From positions 1 to 46,135 of the forward strand of contig JAPOIM010000031.1 of assembly GCA_029978905.1 (NCBI GenBank): a DNA stretch of 46,135 nt, in the 5' to 3' direction. Source of the stretch: Planctomycetota bacterium. Lineage in GTDB: Bacteria; Planctomycetota; Planctomycetia; Pirellulales; UBA1268. The notes beneath the pieces are model-generated. The model was given only the letters and a program-made list of their open reading frames with translations, made no database searches and was not told where the DNA came from. Shown here piece by piece: positions 35,004 to 43,860 of this stretch. Numbering within the stretch: the stretch's first letter is position 1; every line of letters starts with the position of its first letter. The translations under genes were made by a program, and so were the position numbers.

Positions 35004-36200
35004 ATGAGTCTCAACGGATCACTCGGGCGCAAGCTGCGTATGGGCATCGTCGGTGGTGGGCCGGGATCATTTATCGGCCGGGTGCACGTAACGGGCGCGG
35101 TGCTCGATAACCGAGCTGAGCTTGTCGCCGGGGCCTTCTCGAGCAGCGCTGAAAAATCCAAGCAGGCTGCGGCCGACTACTTCGTGGACCCCGCCCGAGC
35201 CTACGGGTCGTACGAAGAGATGTTTGCGACGGAAAAGGCCAAGCCGGAAGGGGAACGCATCGACTTTGTGTCGGTGACCACGCCCAACCACATGCACTTT
35301 CCTGTGGCGAAGGCGGCCCTCGAGGCGGGCTTCCATGTGGTCTGCGACAAGCCGCTCACGCTCACCCTCGCCGAGGCTGAGGAGCTGGCCACGATTGTTG
35401 AGAAGCTGCCTGTCGTGTTTGCCGTGACCCACAACTACACCGGCTATCCACTGGTGCGGCAGGCTCGCGAGATGGCCCTCTCTGGTGAGCTTGGCGAGGT
35501 GCAGGCGATCCGTGCGGAGTACATCCAGGGCTGGCTGCGCACCCGGCTTGAGGATGAGGGGCAGAAGCAGGCCGCCTGGCGGACCGACCCCAAGAAGAGC
35601 GGGGCCGCCGGAGCCTTTGGCGACATCGGCACCCACGCCTACAACCTTGGCCGTTACATGACCGGCATCCTGCCGGAAAGCATCTCAACGCATCTGAAGA
35701 TCTTCGAGCCACCGCGACCGCTCGACGACTACGGGCATGCCGTGGTGCGGTACCAAAACGGTGCTCTCGGCACGGTCACCGCCTCGCAGATCAGCCATGG
35801 CCGTGAGAACGACCTGCGGATTCAGATCGACGGCACCAAGGCGAGCCTGGAATGGCACCAGGAAAACCCCAATCAGCTCTTCGTCCGCCGCAACGGACAC
35901 GCGCATCAGATCTACACGCGGGACCCCAATGCACCGTTCATGAACAGCATGGGGGCTGCCGCCTGCCGGTTGCCGAGCGGTCACCCCGAGGCCTTTTTTG
36001 AGGCGTTTGCCAACGTCTACCGCTTTGCCTACGACGCGATGGCCAAGGCGATCGCTGGAGAGTCGTTTGAAAAGGTCGACACGATCTACCCGAACATCTG
36101 TGATGGGGTGGAAGGGATGTACTTCATCGAGCAGTCGGTTGCCTCCAGCAAAGCGGATGGGGCGTGGTTGCCATTGGCTCACCGGCTCGCCCGTCGGTAG
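35004..36200 (+). CDS. Gfo/Idh/MocA-family oxidoreductase
   Basis: A 398-residue NAD(P)-dependent sugar or inositol dehydrogenase relative. The Rossmann loop is [12 protein letters not shown] near residues 14-25. [19 protein letters not shown] and the following CDKPLTLT correspond to the family's EKP block, here with Asp instead of Glu. The likely catalytic His lies in [12 protein letters not shown] near 205-216. GGGAGG-like spacing (GGGAGGAACGC) precedes the ATG at 35004. There is no TAT signal, so it is cytoplasmic, unlike many planctomycete homologues. The next gene starts 22 bp downstream, probably co-transcribed. The substrate cannot be told; sugar catabolism fits the family. Confidence 0.88.
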   Translation: MSLNGSLGRKLRMGIVGGGPGSFIGRVHVTGAVLDNRAELVAGAFSSSAEKSKQAAADYFVDPARAYGSYEEMFATEKAKPEGERIDFVSVTTPNHMHFPVAKAALEAGFHVVCDKPLTLTLAEAEELATIVEKLPVVFAVTHNYTGYPLVRQAREMALSGELGEVQAIRAEYIQGWLRTRLEDEGQKQAAWRTDPKKSGAAGAFGDIGTHAYNLGRYMTGILPESISTHLKIFEPPRPLDDYGHAVVRYQNGALGTVTASQISHGRENDLRIQIDGTKASLEWHQENPNQLFVRRNGHAHQIYTRDPNAPFMNSMGAAACRLPSGHPEAFFEAFANVYRFAYDAMAKAIAGESFEKVDTIYPNICDGVEGMYFIEQSVASSKADGAWLPLAHRLARR

Positions 36201-36221
36201 GCAAAACCCGGAGGGCGTGCG

Positions 36222-37052
36222 ATGACCGCTCGCAGCAATCCTGGCCGCAACGTGGCGGCGATCGTGTTTGATATCGAGAGTGTGGCCGATGGCGATCTTG
36301 TCAGTCGGCTGCAGTATCCCGGCGAGGGGCTCTCGGCAGCCGACGCGATCGCTCGCTACAAGGCGGAGTTGGTGGAATCGACTGGGCGTGACTTCATTCC
36401 CTACACGTATCAACTGCCTGTTTCCCTGGTGGTGGCGACGGTGGGCCCTGACTACCGGCTGCTCAACCTCGCGGCGCTGGATGAGGAGCAGTCGCGGCCG
36501 CATGAAATCGTGCGGCTGTTTTGGGAGGGGTGGGAGCGGTACGGCCAGCCGAAACTCGTGACTTTCAACGGGCGTGGGTTTGACCTGCCTCTGCTGGAGC
36601 TGGCCTGTTTCCGCTATGGGGTGTCGATCCCCGAATGGTTTGCGGAAGATCGTCGCAACTTCGATCAGCCTCGGTATCGCTACAACACGGCCGGCCACTT
36701 CGACCTGCACGATTGGCTGACCAACTCTGGGGCAAGTCGCTTCAATGGCGGCCTCTCGCTGGCGGCTTCCCTGATCGGCAAGCCAGGCAAGCAGGAGGTC
36801 GCCGGGCACATGGTGCAGGACCTCTGGGACACCGGCAGGCGTCAGGAAATCCACGACTACTGCCGCGCCGACGTGCTCGACACCTACTTCATTTACCTCC
36901 GCAGCCGCGTTGTGGCGGGGGTACTCAGCCTGACCGAAGAGCAGACGATCATCGACGAGACCCGCGCGTGGCTGGAAGCCCGTGCCGACAGCTCGCCCGC
37001 GCTTCGCAGGTATCTCGACGCCTGGGGGCACTGGCAAAGCCCCTGGGCGTAA
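36222..37052 (+). CDS. Predicted 3'-5' exonuclease, PolB-like DEDDy type
   Basis: A 276-residue protein. ExoI motif FDIES gives D17 and E19. ExoII NGRGFDLPLLE gives D121. ExoIII YCRADVLDTY gives Y213 and D217 (YxxxD). These are the acidic metal ligands of DEDDy nucleases and match the family related to the proofreading domain of DNA polymerase B. No polymerase domain is attached. Such free-standing exonucleases are cytoplasmic and thought to act in DNA repair or nucleic acid turnover. It lies 22 bp behind the oxidoreductase gene on the same strand. Confidence 0.82.
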   Translation: MTARSNPGRNVAAIVFDIESVADGDLVSRLQYPGEGLSAADAIARYKAELVESTGRDFIPYTYQLPVSLVVATVGPDYRLLNLAALDEEQSRPHEIVRLFWEGWERYGQPKLVTFNGRGFDLPLLELACFRYGVSIPEWFAEDRRNFDQPRYRYNTAGHFDLHDWLTNSGASRFNGGLSLAASLIGKPGKQEVAGHMVQDLWDTGRRQEIHDYCRADVLDTYFIYLRSRVVAGVLSLTEEQTIIDETRAWLEARADSSPALRRYLDAWGHWQSPWA

Positions 37053-37232
37053 ACCCGTGAGGCTCGTGCGGTCCTGGTGCTCACGTTGCGGAGCCGCAGC
37101 CAGGAAGGTAATTATTTTCCCTGAAATCAATCGCGTCTCGTGGAGACAAGTCGGCAGCGGCAGGCGGCTTTTTGCGCGGTTTGTGAGTGCCTCGCAAACG
37201 TGTGAACGTGGCGCGTCGTCGGGGAAAAGTGA

Positions 37233-38177
37233 ATGTTGTATCGAAGAGGCGGCAGAGGGATCCGACTGCGGGATGTTGTGATCCTCCTGGTCAGTGTGGT
37301 CGCGGTTTCTCTTTCGGCCCCGCAGGTATTTGCGTCCCCGTATTCCTCTGCGGTTCTGGCCGACAGCCCTGTCGCCTACTACCGCTTCGAGGATGGAGCA
37401 AGCACCAACGGCAGCACGGCGGTCAACTCAGGCTCAACGGGTTCTGCGATTAACGGTGTCTATAACGGCACGGGGATGACGCTTGTGGCGAACACCTTCA
37501 ATGGAGGTGCCAATGGCCTCGGCAATGCCATCGATCTCGCAAATCTGTCGAGTGTGAACTACGTGCGTGTGCCAGATCACAACGATCTCGACCTCACCAC
37601 GTCGGCAACCCTCGAGGCGTGGATCAACGCGCCTTCGGCGTCTACCGCGGCCAACACGTGGGCGCGGATCCTCGACAAGGCACGGTCGACGTCCTACATG
37701 CTCTTTCTCGATGCAACCACGGGTCGTCCAGCAGAACAAAACGCATCTCACACGCTCGTTGACGATCAGGACGTCCGCGGTGGTGGCTGGACGCACGTGG
37801 TTGCCACGTTCGACAGCAATGTGGGCTGGAAGATGTACGTCAACGGCGTGCTGAGCGTTAGCGACACGAACAAAACGGTGCTGCAGACGAACAGCAACGT
37901 TTTGGATCTCTTCAAGGATCCCTTGTCGACTATTGACCGATACACCGGCCAAGCCGATGAAATCGCTATTTACAGCACGGCGCTGAGCGCTGAGCAGGTG
38001 CTCACCCACTACACGGCCGCCTCTCAGATCGCGACCGTTCCTGAGCCGTCAACCGCCGTGCTGATGGCAGCATCAGCGGCGTCGCTTGGGATAGCGCCTT
38101 TTGTCCGCAGACTCCGCGTCCGCAGTGTACGCGTCCGCAGACGAGCGACGGCCACTACTCGGCGATCGGCTCTTTGA
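37233..38177 (+). CDS. LamG-domain PEP-CTERM protein
   Basis: A 314-residue exported protein. A signal peptide (VVILLVSVVAVSLSAPQVFA) is followed by a concanavalin-like LamG domain (about 45-258: SPVAYYRFEDG, LEAWINAPS, GGWTHVVATFD, DEIAIYSTALSAEQV), a carbohydrate- or protein-binding jelly roll. The C-terminus has VPEPS (PEP at 270-272), a hydrophobic span and an Arg cluster: the PEP-CTERM sorting tag processed by exosortase/archaeosortase systems. The Arg tail is unusually long because of a 15-bp triple repeat, and the gene end overlaps the convergent lysine-rich gene by 23 bp. The 180-bp gap upstream has an AT-rich patch near 37110 but no clear promoter. Confidence 0.82.
   Translation: MLYRRGGRGIRLRDVVILLVSVVAVSLSAPQVFASPYSSAVLADSPVAYYRFEDGASTNGSTAVNSGSTGSAINGVYNGTGMTLVANTFNGGANGLGNAIDLANLSSVNYVRVPDHNDLDLTTSATLEAWINAPSASTAANTWARILDKARSTSYMLFLDATTGRPAEQNASHTLVDDQDVRGGGWTHVVATFDSNVGWKMYVNGVLSVSDTNKTVLQTNSNVLDLFKDPLSTIDRYTGQADEIAIYSTALSAEQVLTHYTAASQIATVPEPSTAVLMAASAASLGIAPFVRRLRVRSVRVRRRATATTRRSAL
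38103..38147 (+). repeat. Three tandem 15-bp repeats in the PEP-CTERM tail
   Basis: Units GTCCGCAGACTCCGC, GTCCGCAGTGTACGC and GTCCGCAGACGAGCG follow each other without spacer. They encode VRRLR, VRSVR and VRRRA, so the repeat multiplies the basic tail of the sorting signal. Confidence 0.7.
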
Positions 38178-38472
38178 CGAGCTGCACGAAGTGAGGGGCC
38201 TTGGTGCCGCCGGCGGAGAGTTCGGTGGCCTTCTTCTCAGCAGCCTTCTTGTCGGCGTATTCGAAGAGCACCACGCGCTTCATCGACTGGGTGTAGACAC
38301 CCCAGTAGGCCTTCATGCGGGCTTCTTTGACGACCTTCTTTTTGGTGGTTCGCTTGGCGGTCTTCTTGGCCGCGGCCTTCTTCTTCTTGGCCGGCTTTGC
38401 GTCTTTCTCCATCGCCTCGGCAGCTTCGGCTTGGGCGCGGAGTTCCTTGCGATTAACCACTTTGCGTGCCAT
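38155..38472 (-). CDS. Small lysine-rich protein, possibly nucleic-acid binding
   Basis: A 105-residue protein. Residues 24-50 are an Ala/Lys-rich tail (KPAKKKKAAAKKTAKR) like the low-complexity arms of histone H1-like bacterial proteins. Residues 52-105 form a compact domain (MKAYWGVYTQSMKRVVLFEY, then ADKKAAEKKATEL and HFVQLVKEPI). The ATG at 38470-38472 gives MARKVVNRKEL; a longer upstream frame is less likely. DNA or RNA binding is inferred from composition. It overlaps the end of the LamG gene tail-to-tail and is divergent from nadA (190-bp gap holding TATAAC at 38594 and TATACT at 38636, neither with a -35). Confidence 0.65.
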   Translation of the reverse strand: MARKVVNRKELRAQAEAAEAMEKDAKPAKKKKAAAKKTAKRTTKKKVVKEARMKAYWGVYTQSMKRVVLFEYADKKAAEKKATELSAGGTKAPHFVQLVKEPIAE

Positions 38473-38662
38473 GGGCGGCTCTGCGTTCCTGTAGGAGGAC
38501 TGTCTGATAGGGGTGATGGCGGGCAAGAGGCCGAGGGGCATCCGCCCGGCCGGGCCGCGGGCGAAGTCGCCAGCGTCGTGCCAGTGTGCTCAGTATAACG
38601 GTCGGGAGAGCCCCGCGGCAGGCCCGCGATGCGCCTATACTTCTGGAAAAACCGGAGAGTTT

Positions 38663-39817
38663 ATGCCCGACGCCGTCTGTGAACCTGCTGCCGCTGGCCC
38701 CCTCGCTCAGTACCGGGCCATGGAGGATTCCACCCTCGCTGCCCGCATCGATGCCGTGCGGGCGAGAATGGGGGAGCGGTTGGTGATCCTGGGCCACCAC
38801 TACCAGCAGGATGGGGTGATCGCCCACGCCGATATCACCGGTGACAGCTACCAACTCTCCGTGAGTGCCGCCGCACGCGAGGCGTGCGAGGCGATTGTCT
38901 TCTGTGGCGTGCACTTCATGGCGGAGACCGCCGACATCCTGGTGAACCGCCCTGAAAAGGTCGCCTCACGCGATGGTCGGCGGGTCACGGTCGTGTTGCC
39001 CGACATGGCTGCGGGATGCTCGATGGCCGACATGGCCGCCATTGAACAGGTGGAAGATGCCTGGGCGGACATGGGGGAGGTGATCGACACCGACGAGATC
39101 ACACCGGTGACCTACATCAACTCGGCAGCCAGCCTGAAGGCGTTCTGCGGGCGTCATGGGGGGATTGTCTGCACATCGAGCAACGCCCGGGCCGTCCTTG
39201 AATGGGCCTTTGCCCAGCGACGCCGGGTGCTCTTTTTTCCCGACCAGCATCTCGGTCGCAATACCGCGCGGACGATGGGGATCCCGCTCGAAGAGATGTG
39301 CGTGTGGAATCCGCATGCGGCGTCAGCGGGAGCCGAACTCGGTGGAAACACGCGAGAGCAGATTCAGAAGAGCCGCGTGATTCTCTGGCAGGGCCACTGC
39401 AGCGTGCATGCGATGTTTCGTCCGGAGCACGTTGATGCGATGCGGGAGGCGATGCCAGGGGTGAAAGTCCTGGTGCACCCAGAGTGTGCGATGGAGGTGG
39501 TGGACAAGGCCGACCTTGCCGGGTCGACGAGCTACATCATCAAGCAGGTCGAAGCGGCTCCGGCGGGCACTTCGTGGGCGATCGGAACGGAGATGCATCT
39601 GGTCAAGCGGCTTGAGCAACAGCACCCCGAGCAGACGATTCGCTTTCTCTCTCCGGTGATCTGCATGTGCGCCACGATGTATCGCATCGATCTTGCCCAC
39701 CTCTGCTGGAGCCTGGAACATCTTGAAGCGGGCGGGCCCGTGAACGTGATCGAGGTCGACGCTGAGACGGCGGCCTGGGCAACGACGGCGCTTGAGCGGA
39801 TGCTGGCTGTCCGTTGA
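38663..39817 (+). CDS. nadA: Quinolinate synthase
   Basis: A 384-residue cytoplasmic [4Fe-4S] enzyme of NAD synthesis that condenses iminoaspartate with dihydroxyacetone phosphate. Three family cysteines fit the cluster: C119 in AAGCSMAD, C275 in HPECAME, and C336 in CMCATMYR. The N-terminal LGHHYQQDGV and the FCGVHFMAETA block are typical. The ATG at 38663 has GGAG upstream; an open frame begins earlier but has no conserved sequence. No nadB or nadC is in the window, so the pathway is split in this genome. Confidence 0.94.
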   Translation: MPDAVCEPAAAGPLAQYRAMEDSTLAARIDAVRARMGERLVILGHHYQQDGVIAHADITGDSYQLSVSAAAREACEAIVFCGVHFMAETADILVNRPEKVASRDGRRVTVVLPDMAAGCSMADMAAIEQVEDAWADMGEVIDTDEITPVTYINSAASLKAFCGRHGGIVCTSSNARAVLEWAFAQRRRVLFFPDQHLGRNTARTMGIPLEEMCVWNPHAASAGAELGGNTREQIQKSRVILWQGHCSVHAMFRPEHVDAMREAMPGVKVLVHPECAMEVVDKADLAGSTSYIIKQVEAAPAGTSWAIGTEMHLVKRLEQQHPEQTIRFLSPVICMCATMYRIDLAHLCWSLEHLEAGGPVNVIEVDAETAAWATTALERMLAVR

Positions 39818-39886
39818 GCGTTGCGGCGCCGGGAGGCGCGGCAACAGGGAAAAATTCTTTTGAATTGCATGGCGAGGAACAACGAG

Positions 39887-40984
39887 ATGACGGTGTCGCG
39901 GCGAGGCTGGATCGGTTCCACAGTGGCGGGTATTGCGGCAGCAGCGGTGGCGGCCTCTTCGCGGGCTGCGGAGGCGGCACCTGCGGTGCGTCGGGGGATC
40001 CCGCTTGGGTATGACAACTTCGCCGTGCGGGCGATGGGCTGGAACGCACGTCAACTCGTGGACCACGCCGAGACGCTCCAGTGCGACTCGTTGTTTATCA
40101 CCGACTTTGGTCCCTTTGAGGGACGGCATGACGATGCGACGCTCGGGGAACTTCGTCGCTACGCGGCCGATAAGGGGGTCGCGATCGCGCTTGGGAGTTG
40201 GAGCATCTGCCCTGGGTCGGGCACCTTCAAAAACGACTGGGGCACGGCTGAAGAGCACCTCGTGCTCGGGATTCGGATGGCGGAGGCGCTCGGCTCACCC
40301 GCGTTTCGCGTGGTGCTCGGCAACGGTGGTGACCGGCTTAGCGAAGGAGGGATCGAGGCGAGGATCGCCGAGACCGTGCAGGTGCTCAAGGCGGTCCGCA
40401 GTAGGGCTCTCGATGCCGGCGTGAAGATCGCGGTGGAGAACCACGCCGGTGACCTGCGTGCGAGCGAACTGAAGTCGCTGATTGAAGAGGCAGGCCGCGA
40501 CTACGTGGGAGCCAACTTCGATTCGGGGAACGCCTGCTGGACGCTTGAGGATCCGGTGGTCTCGCTGGCCACGCTCGGCTCGCTCGTGGCGACCACGAGC
40601 CTTCGCGACACGATGCTCTGGGAGACGGAGCGGGGAATCACTGCTCAGTGGACGGCGATGGGTGAGGGCTGCGTCGATTTGCCGGCGTTCTTTGACCGCT
40701 TCGCTGCCGACTGCCCGGGTGTGGCCGTCCACATCGAGACCATCTCCGGTTTCCCGCGGGAGATGAAGCTCTTCGACCGAGAGTTTTGGCAGGCGTATCC
40801 GAAGCTGACTGCGGAAGAACTTGCGCCGTTTCTGGAACTCGCCCGGCGGGGCCACGCCATCGAGCCATCGCGGCTGCCAGACGGACCCGCTCGCAAGGAG
40901 GCTGAGCAGCAGTATCAACTCGCCGAAATCGAACGCAGCATTCGCTACTGCCGCGAGGCGCTGGGCCTCGGGCTGCGGGGCTGA
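39887..40984 (+). CDS. TAT-exported sugar phosphate isomerase/epimerase-like TIM barrel
   Basis: A 365-residue protein counting from the ATG at 39887 (GAGG at 10 bases); an ATG at 39869 is possible. The N-terminus SRRGWIGS then hydrophobic IAAAAVAA is a twin-arginine signal, meaning the protein folds before export. The rest fits the xylose-isomerase-like TIM barrel family: NHAGDLRASELKSLIEEAG, NFDSGNACWTLEDP and HIETISGFPREMKLFDREFW, with metal-ligand candidates Glu (VENHAGD), Asp (FDSGN), His and Glu. Substrate unknown; probably a sugar or polyol. It is convergent with xylulokinase, with a hairpin in the 113-bp gap. Confidence 0.78.
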   Translation: MTVSRRGWIGSTVAGIAAAAVAASSRAAEAAPAVRRGIPLGYDNFAVRAMGWNARQLVDHAETLQCDSLFITDFGPFEGRHDDATLGELRRYAADKGVAIALGSWSICPGSGTFKNDWGTAEEHLVLGIRMAEALGSPAFRVVLGNGGDRLSEGGIEARIAETVQVLKAVRSRALDAGVKIAVENHAGDLRASELKSLIEEAGRDYVGANFDSGNACWTLEDPVVSLATLGSLVATTSLRDTMLWETERGITAQWTAMGEGCVDLPAFFDRFAADCPGVAVHIETISGFPREMKLFDREFWQAYPKLTAEELAPFLELARRGHAIEPSRLPDGPARKEAEQQYQLAEIERSIRYCREALGLGLRG

Positions 40985-41051
40985 ACCCGCCTGGTGGACC
41001 GCTTCGGCCCGGGGGCGGCAAAAGTCTCGTCGCCGGGCCAGCATAGGCCCA

Positions 41052-41068
41052 AACGCTCCTCGAGCGTT
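41052..41068. terminator. Hairpin between convergent genes
   Basis: AACGCTC (41052-41058) and GAGCGTT (41062-41068) form a perfect 7-bp stem around 3 bases between the two convergent stop codons. It could end transcription from both sides, although only short T/A runs flank it. Confidence 0.35.
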
Positions 41069-41097
41069 CGCCGACCCCCGGTCCTCCGCTGCCTCAC

Positions 41098-42621
41098 TCA
41101 GCCGCGGAGGGCGGCTTCCAGCTGAGGGAGGAGATCGAGCAGCCGGCGGTGTCGCTGGTAGCTCTTTGCCAGCACGGCTACGGCTTCCGGCCGAGGCGTG
41201 AACCGCTGAGGCGTGCCGGAGGCATGCGCGGCGAGGTGCTCCGGCCACGAGGCGGTGCTGCCGGCGATCCGCTCCTGCCGGTACTTGGCCATCAGGGCTC
41301 CGCCGTACGCGGTGCCTTCGGCGGCCCCGTCTGGAATCGTGACCGGCGTGTTGAACACATCGGCGAGCACTTGCCCTAGGGCGGGAGTCTTTACCAGGCC
41401 TCCAGAGAGCACGATCTCGGTGCGCGGATAGCCTTGGCTGTCGAGTTCGTCGCAGCCGACACGCAGGTTAAACATCGTGGCTAGCAGCATCGCCTTGGCG
41501 GTGTTACCAGGTGTTGCAGTGTCTGGATTAAGGCCAACCACGAGGGCTGTGCCACCGTGCGACACGCCCACGCCTGGTTCGTCGTCCATGAAGGGGAGGG
41601 CAGTGAGGCCACCGCAGTCATCCTCAGCTGCGACGACCTGCGGCATCACCTCGGCGAAGCTTCCGTGGCTGCCGGCGACAAGTTCCACGATCGTGTTCAT
41701 GGCCGTGGTGCCGTTGCGAATCCAGACCATGTTGATCGGACGGCCATCAGGAGCGCAGAAATGGTCGATGGCCTTCGACACGCCCTGAAACGGTCGGTCG
41801 CCAACCGCGTTGGCCACGACGCTTGTGCCGAAGCTCATCGCCACCATGCCGGGTTCGGCAATCAGCGAGCCGGCGAGGGCGGCGGGCTGATCGCCCTCTG
41901 CTGGCGCGACCGGAATCCCTGCGGAGAGACCGAGCAGGGCGGCACCGTGGGCGTTAAGCGTGCCTCCATCCTCACCAACGCTCCGCACGGTGGGGAGCAT
42001 CGAGGCGAGTGAACGGCCGCAACCGGCCGTGAGGGCGTCAAAGGAAGTGAGGCGGGTGGCATCGTAGTCGCCCGTGGTCTGGTCGATCGGAAACATGCCG
42101 GAGGCATCGCCCACGCCCAGAAGCCAACTGCCGGTGAGTCGCCAGGCAAGCCAACCTGAGGGCGTGGTGATGTGGGCCACGCGAGCGGCCACGTCGGGCC
42201 GGTTGCGGAGGGTCCACAGCCAGCGCGTGGCGGTCATCCGTTTGGGGCACTTCACGCCCAGGCGTTCGGTGAGTTCATGACCTTCGTCTTCGTTGCGGGC
42301 GTCACACCAGAGCCGCACGGGCGTCACGACCTCGCCGTCGGTATCACACAACACCTCTCCATGCATCTGCCCGACAAGACCAACGGCGAGCACCTGCATC
42401 TCGATGCCGTCACTCGCGAGCTGCCTCCGCAGATCCGCCATGGCGGCTTGCAGGGCAGCCTCCCAGTCGGCGGGGCGTTGTTCGTAGCACTCAGCGGCCA
42501 GCCCCGGCACCATGTCGTAGCTGCCTTCCCCGGTGCCGAGGATGTTCAAGGACTCGTCGGTAAAGATCACCGAAAGACCCTGCGTGCCCAGGTCGATTCC
42601 GAGATAGCCGCGGTGTTGCAT
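41098..42621 (-). CDS. xylB: Xylulokinase (FGGY family)
   Basis: A 507-residue sugar kinase that phosphorylates D-xylulose to xylulose 5-phosphate for the pentose phosphate pathway. The first phosphate loop GIDLGTQGLS has the sugar-contacting Asp10. GQMHG (85-89) is the xylulokinase substrate motif. EGDQPAAL contains the catalytic base Asp244. LSGGLVKTPALGQVLADVFN is the adenosine-site block of the C-terminal domain. Length is typical. The ATG at 42619-42621 begins just before the first motif. Xylose isomerase is not in the window; the convergent TIM-barrel protein is exported and is not a replacement for it. Confidence 0.88.
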   Translation of the reverse strand: MQHRGYLGIDLGTQGLSVIFTDESLNILGTGEGSYDMVPGLAAECYEQRPADWEAALQAAMADLRRQLASDGIEMQVLAVGLVGQMHGEVLCDTDGEVVTPVRLWCDARNEDEGHELTERLGVKCPKRMTATRWLWTLRNRPDVAARVAHITTPSGWLAWRLTGSWLLGVGDASGMFPIDQTTGDYDATRLTSFDALTAGCGRSLASMLPTVRSVGEDGGTLNAHGAALLGLSAGIPVAPAEGDQPAALAGSLIAEPGMVAMSFGTSVVANAVGDRPFQGVSKAIDHFCAPDGRPINMVWIRNGTTAMNTIVELVAGSHGSFAEVMPQVVAAEDDCGGLTALPFMDDEPGVGVSHGGTALVVGLNPDTATPGNTAKAMLLATMFNLRVGCDELDSQGYPRTEIVLSGGLVKTPALGQVLADVFNTPVTIPDGAAEGTAYGGALMAKYRQERIAGSTASWPEHLAAHASGTPQRFTPRPEAVAVLAKSYQRHRRLLDLLPQLEAALRG

Positions 42622-42732
42622 GGGTGGCTGCTTTCGTGAGGTCGCGAAACAGGAAGCGAAAGCGGATACTATACGGATCCTTGGCGGCCGACAGCCATTG
42701 GTTCAACGCATCCCTGCTCCGAGGCACTTTGG

Positions 42733-43860
42733 ATGACACTCATCGCACGACGACGCCCCGCTTTCCCCCTGCTGGTCCTCGGGTTCGTGGGCCTCTTCTC
42801 GATTGGTCTCGTGGGGAAGACGCGGGCCGCCGACGATCCGGCGGGCGTGGCGGAGGCTGTTGCCGCTGCCGTACGGCTCGCGACCGCCTCTGCCTCAGGT
42901 GGAAATGCCGAGCGGGCCGAGGATGCCGATCGAATCGCTGCGATAGCACCAGCGATGCTGGTGCCCTGTCTTGCAGCCTTTGCCGAGGCGACGCCTGGGG
43001 GTGTGAACTGGCTGACCAACGGGCTTGACCGGGCGGTGGAGCGGATGGGGGATCAGGTGCCACTTGCGGACGTGACCGCGTTTGTGGCCGATCCCACGCG
43101 TCCGTCGCGGGGCCGCACGCTGGGGTACCGCTGGCTGCAAAGCCGTGATGCGGCCACGGCCGCGTCGCTCCTCGACAGCATGCTCGACGATCCCGCCCTG
43201 CCGCTGCGTCGGGCGGCCATCGAAAAGAGATTGGCGGCGGTCGCCGATGCGGCCGAGCCTGAGCAGATTGCCGTGCATCGTGAGATGCTCGCCGCTGCCC
43301 GTGATGTCGATCAGGTACAGGCCATCGCGGCCTGGCTTCGCGAACATGGCGACGAGGTGGATGTGTCGCAGGTGCTCGGTTTTGTGAAGAACTGGCGGGC
43401 GAGCGAGACGTTCGACAACGTCGGCGGGATTGGCTATGCCGCGGTCTACCCTCCAGAGAAGCAGGCGGCTGCCCCCGAGGCGACCGCTTGGAAAGAGGTG
43501 GCTGCGGAAGGGGATCAGGGAGCGGTCGACCTCAACGCGGCCCTGGGCACCCTCAAGGGCGTGGTCTCCTATGCCGTGGCCGAAGTCGACATGCCACGTG
43601 GCCGAACGGCGGAAGTGCGGATTGGCAGTCCGTGTGCCGTGATCGTGTGGGTCAACGGCGAAAAGGTGATCGACCGTGAGGTCTACCACGCGTCGGAAGC
43701 GATCGATCAGTATGTCGGTGAAGCGACGTTTCGCGCGGGCACCAATACGGTGCTCGTGAAGTGTTGTCAGAACGAGCAGACCGAATCGTGGGCTGCCGAC
43801 TGGAAGTTTCAGCTGCGGATTTGCGATCAACTCGGCACACCTCTGGGAGTTCAGCCATGA
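42733..43860 (+). CDS. Secreted HEAT-like/jelly-roll protein
   Basis: A 375-residue exported protein with a signal peptide (AFPLLVLGFVGLFSIGLV, cleavage near RAA). Residues about 30-215 are helical with HEAT-like pairs (LLDSMLDDPALPLRRAAIEK). The C-terminal 130 residues are a beta-sandwich (AVIVWVNGEKVIDREVYHAS, then FRAGTNTVLVKCCQNEQ) resembling carbohydrate-binding jelly rolls common in planctomycete secreted enzymes; CC at 349-350 is notable. Its stop overlaps the next gene's ATG (ATGA), so the two are translationally coupled. Role unknown: binding scaffold with the PQQ-like propeller. Confidence 0.65.
   Translation: MTLIARRRPAFPLLVLGFVGLFSIGLVGKTRAADDPAGVAEAVAAAVRLATASASGGNAERAEDADRIAAIAPAMLVPCLAAFAEATPGGVNWLTNGLDRAVERMGDQVPLADVTAFVADPTRPSRGRTLGYRWLQSRDAATAASLLDSMLDDPALPLRRAAIEKRLAAVADAAEPEQIAVHREMLAAARDVDQVQAIAAWLREHGDEVDVSQVLGFVKNWRASETFDNVGGIGYAAVYPPEKQAAAPEATAWKEVAAEGDQGAVDLNAALGTLKGVVSYAVAEVDMPRGRTAEVRIGSPCAVIVWVNGEKVIDREVYHASEAIDQYVGEATFRAGTNTVLVKCCQNEQTESWAADWKFQLRICDQLGTPLGVQP

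Noticed and set aside
38586-38662. A nadA promoter with TATAAC at 38594 or TATACT at 38636
   Set aside because: Neither -10-like hexamer has a -35 element at 16-18 bases, so no promoter is claimed.
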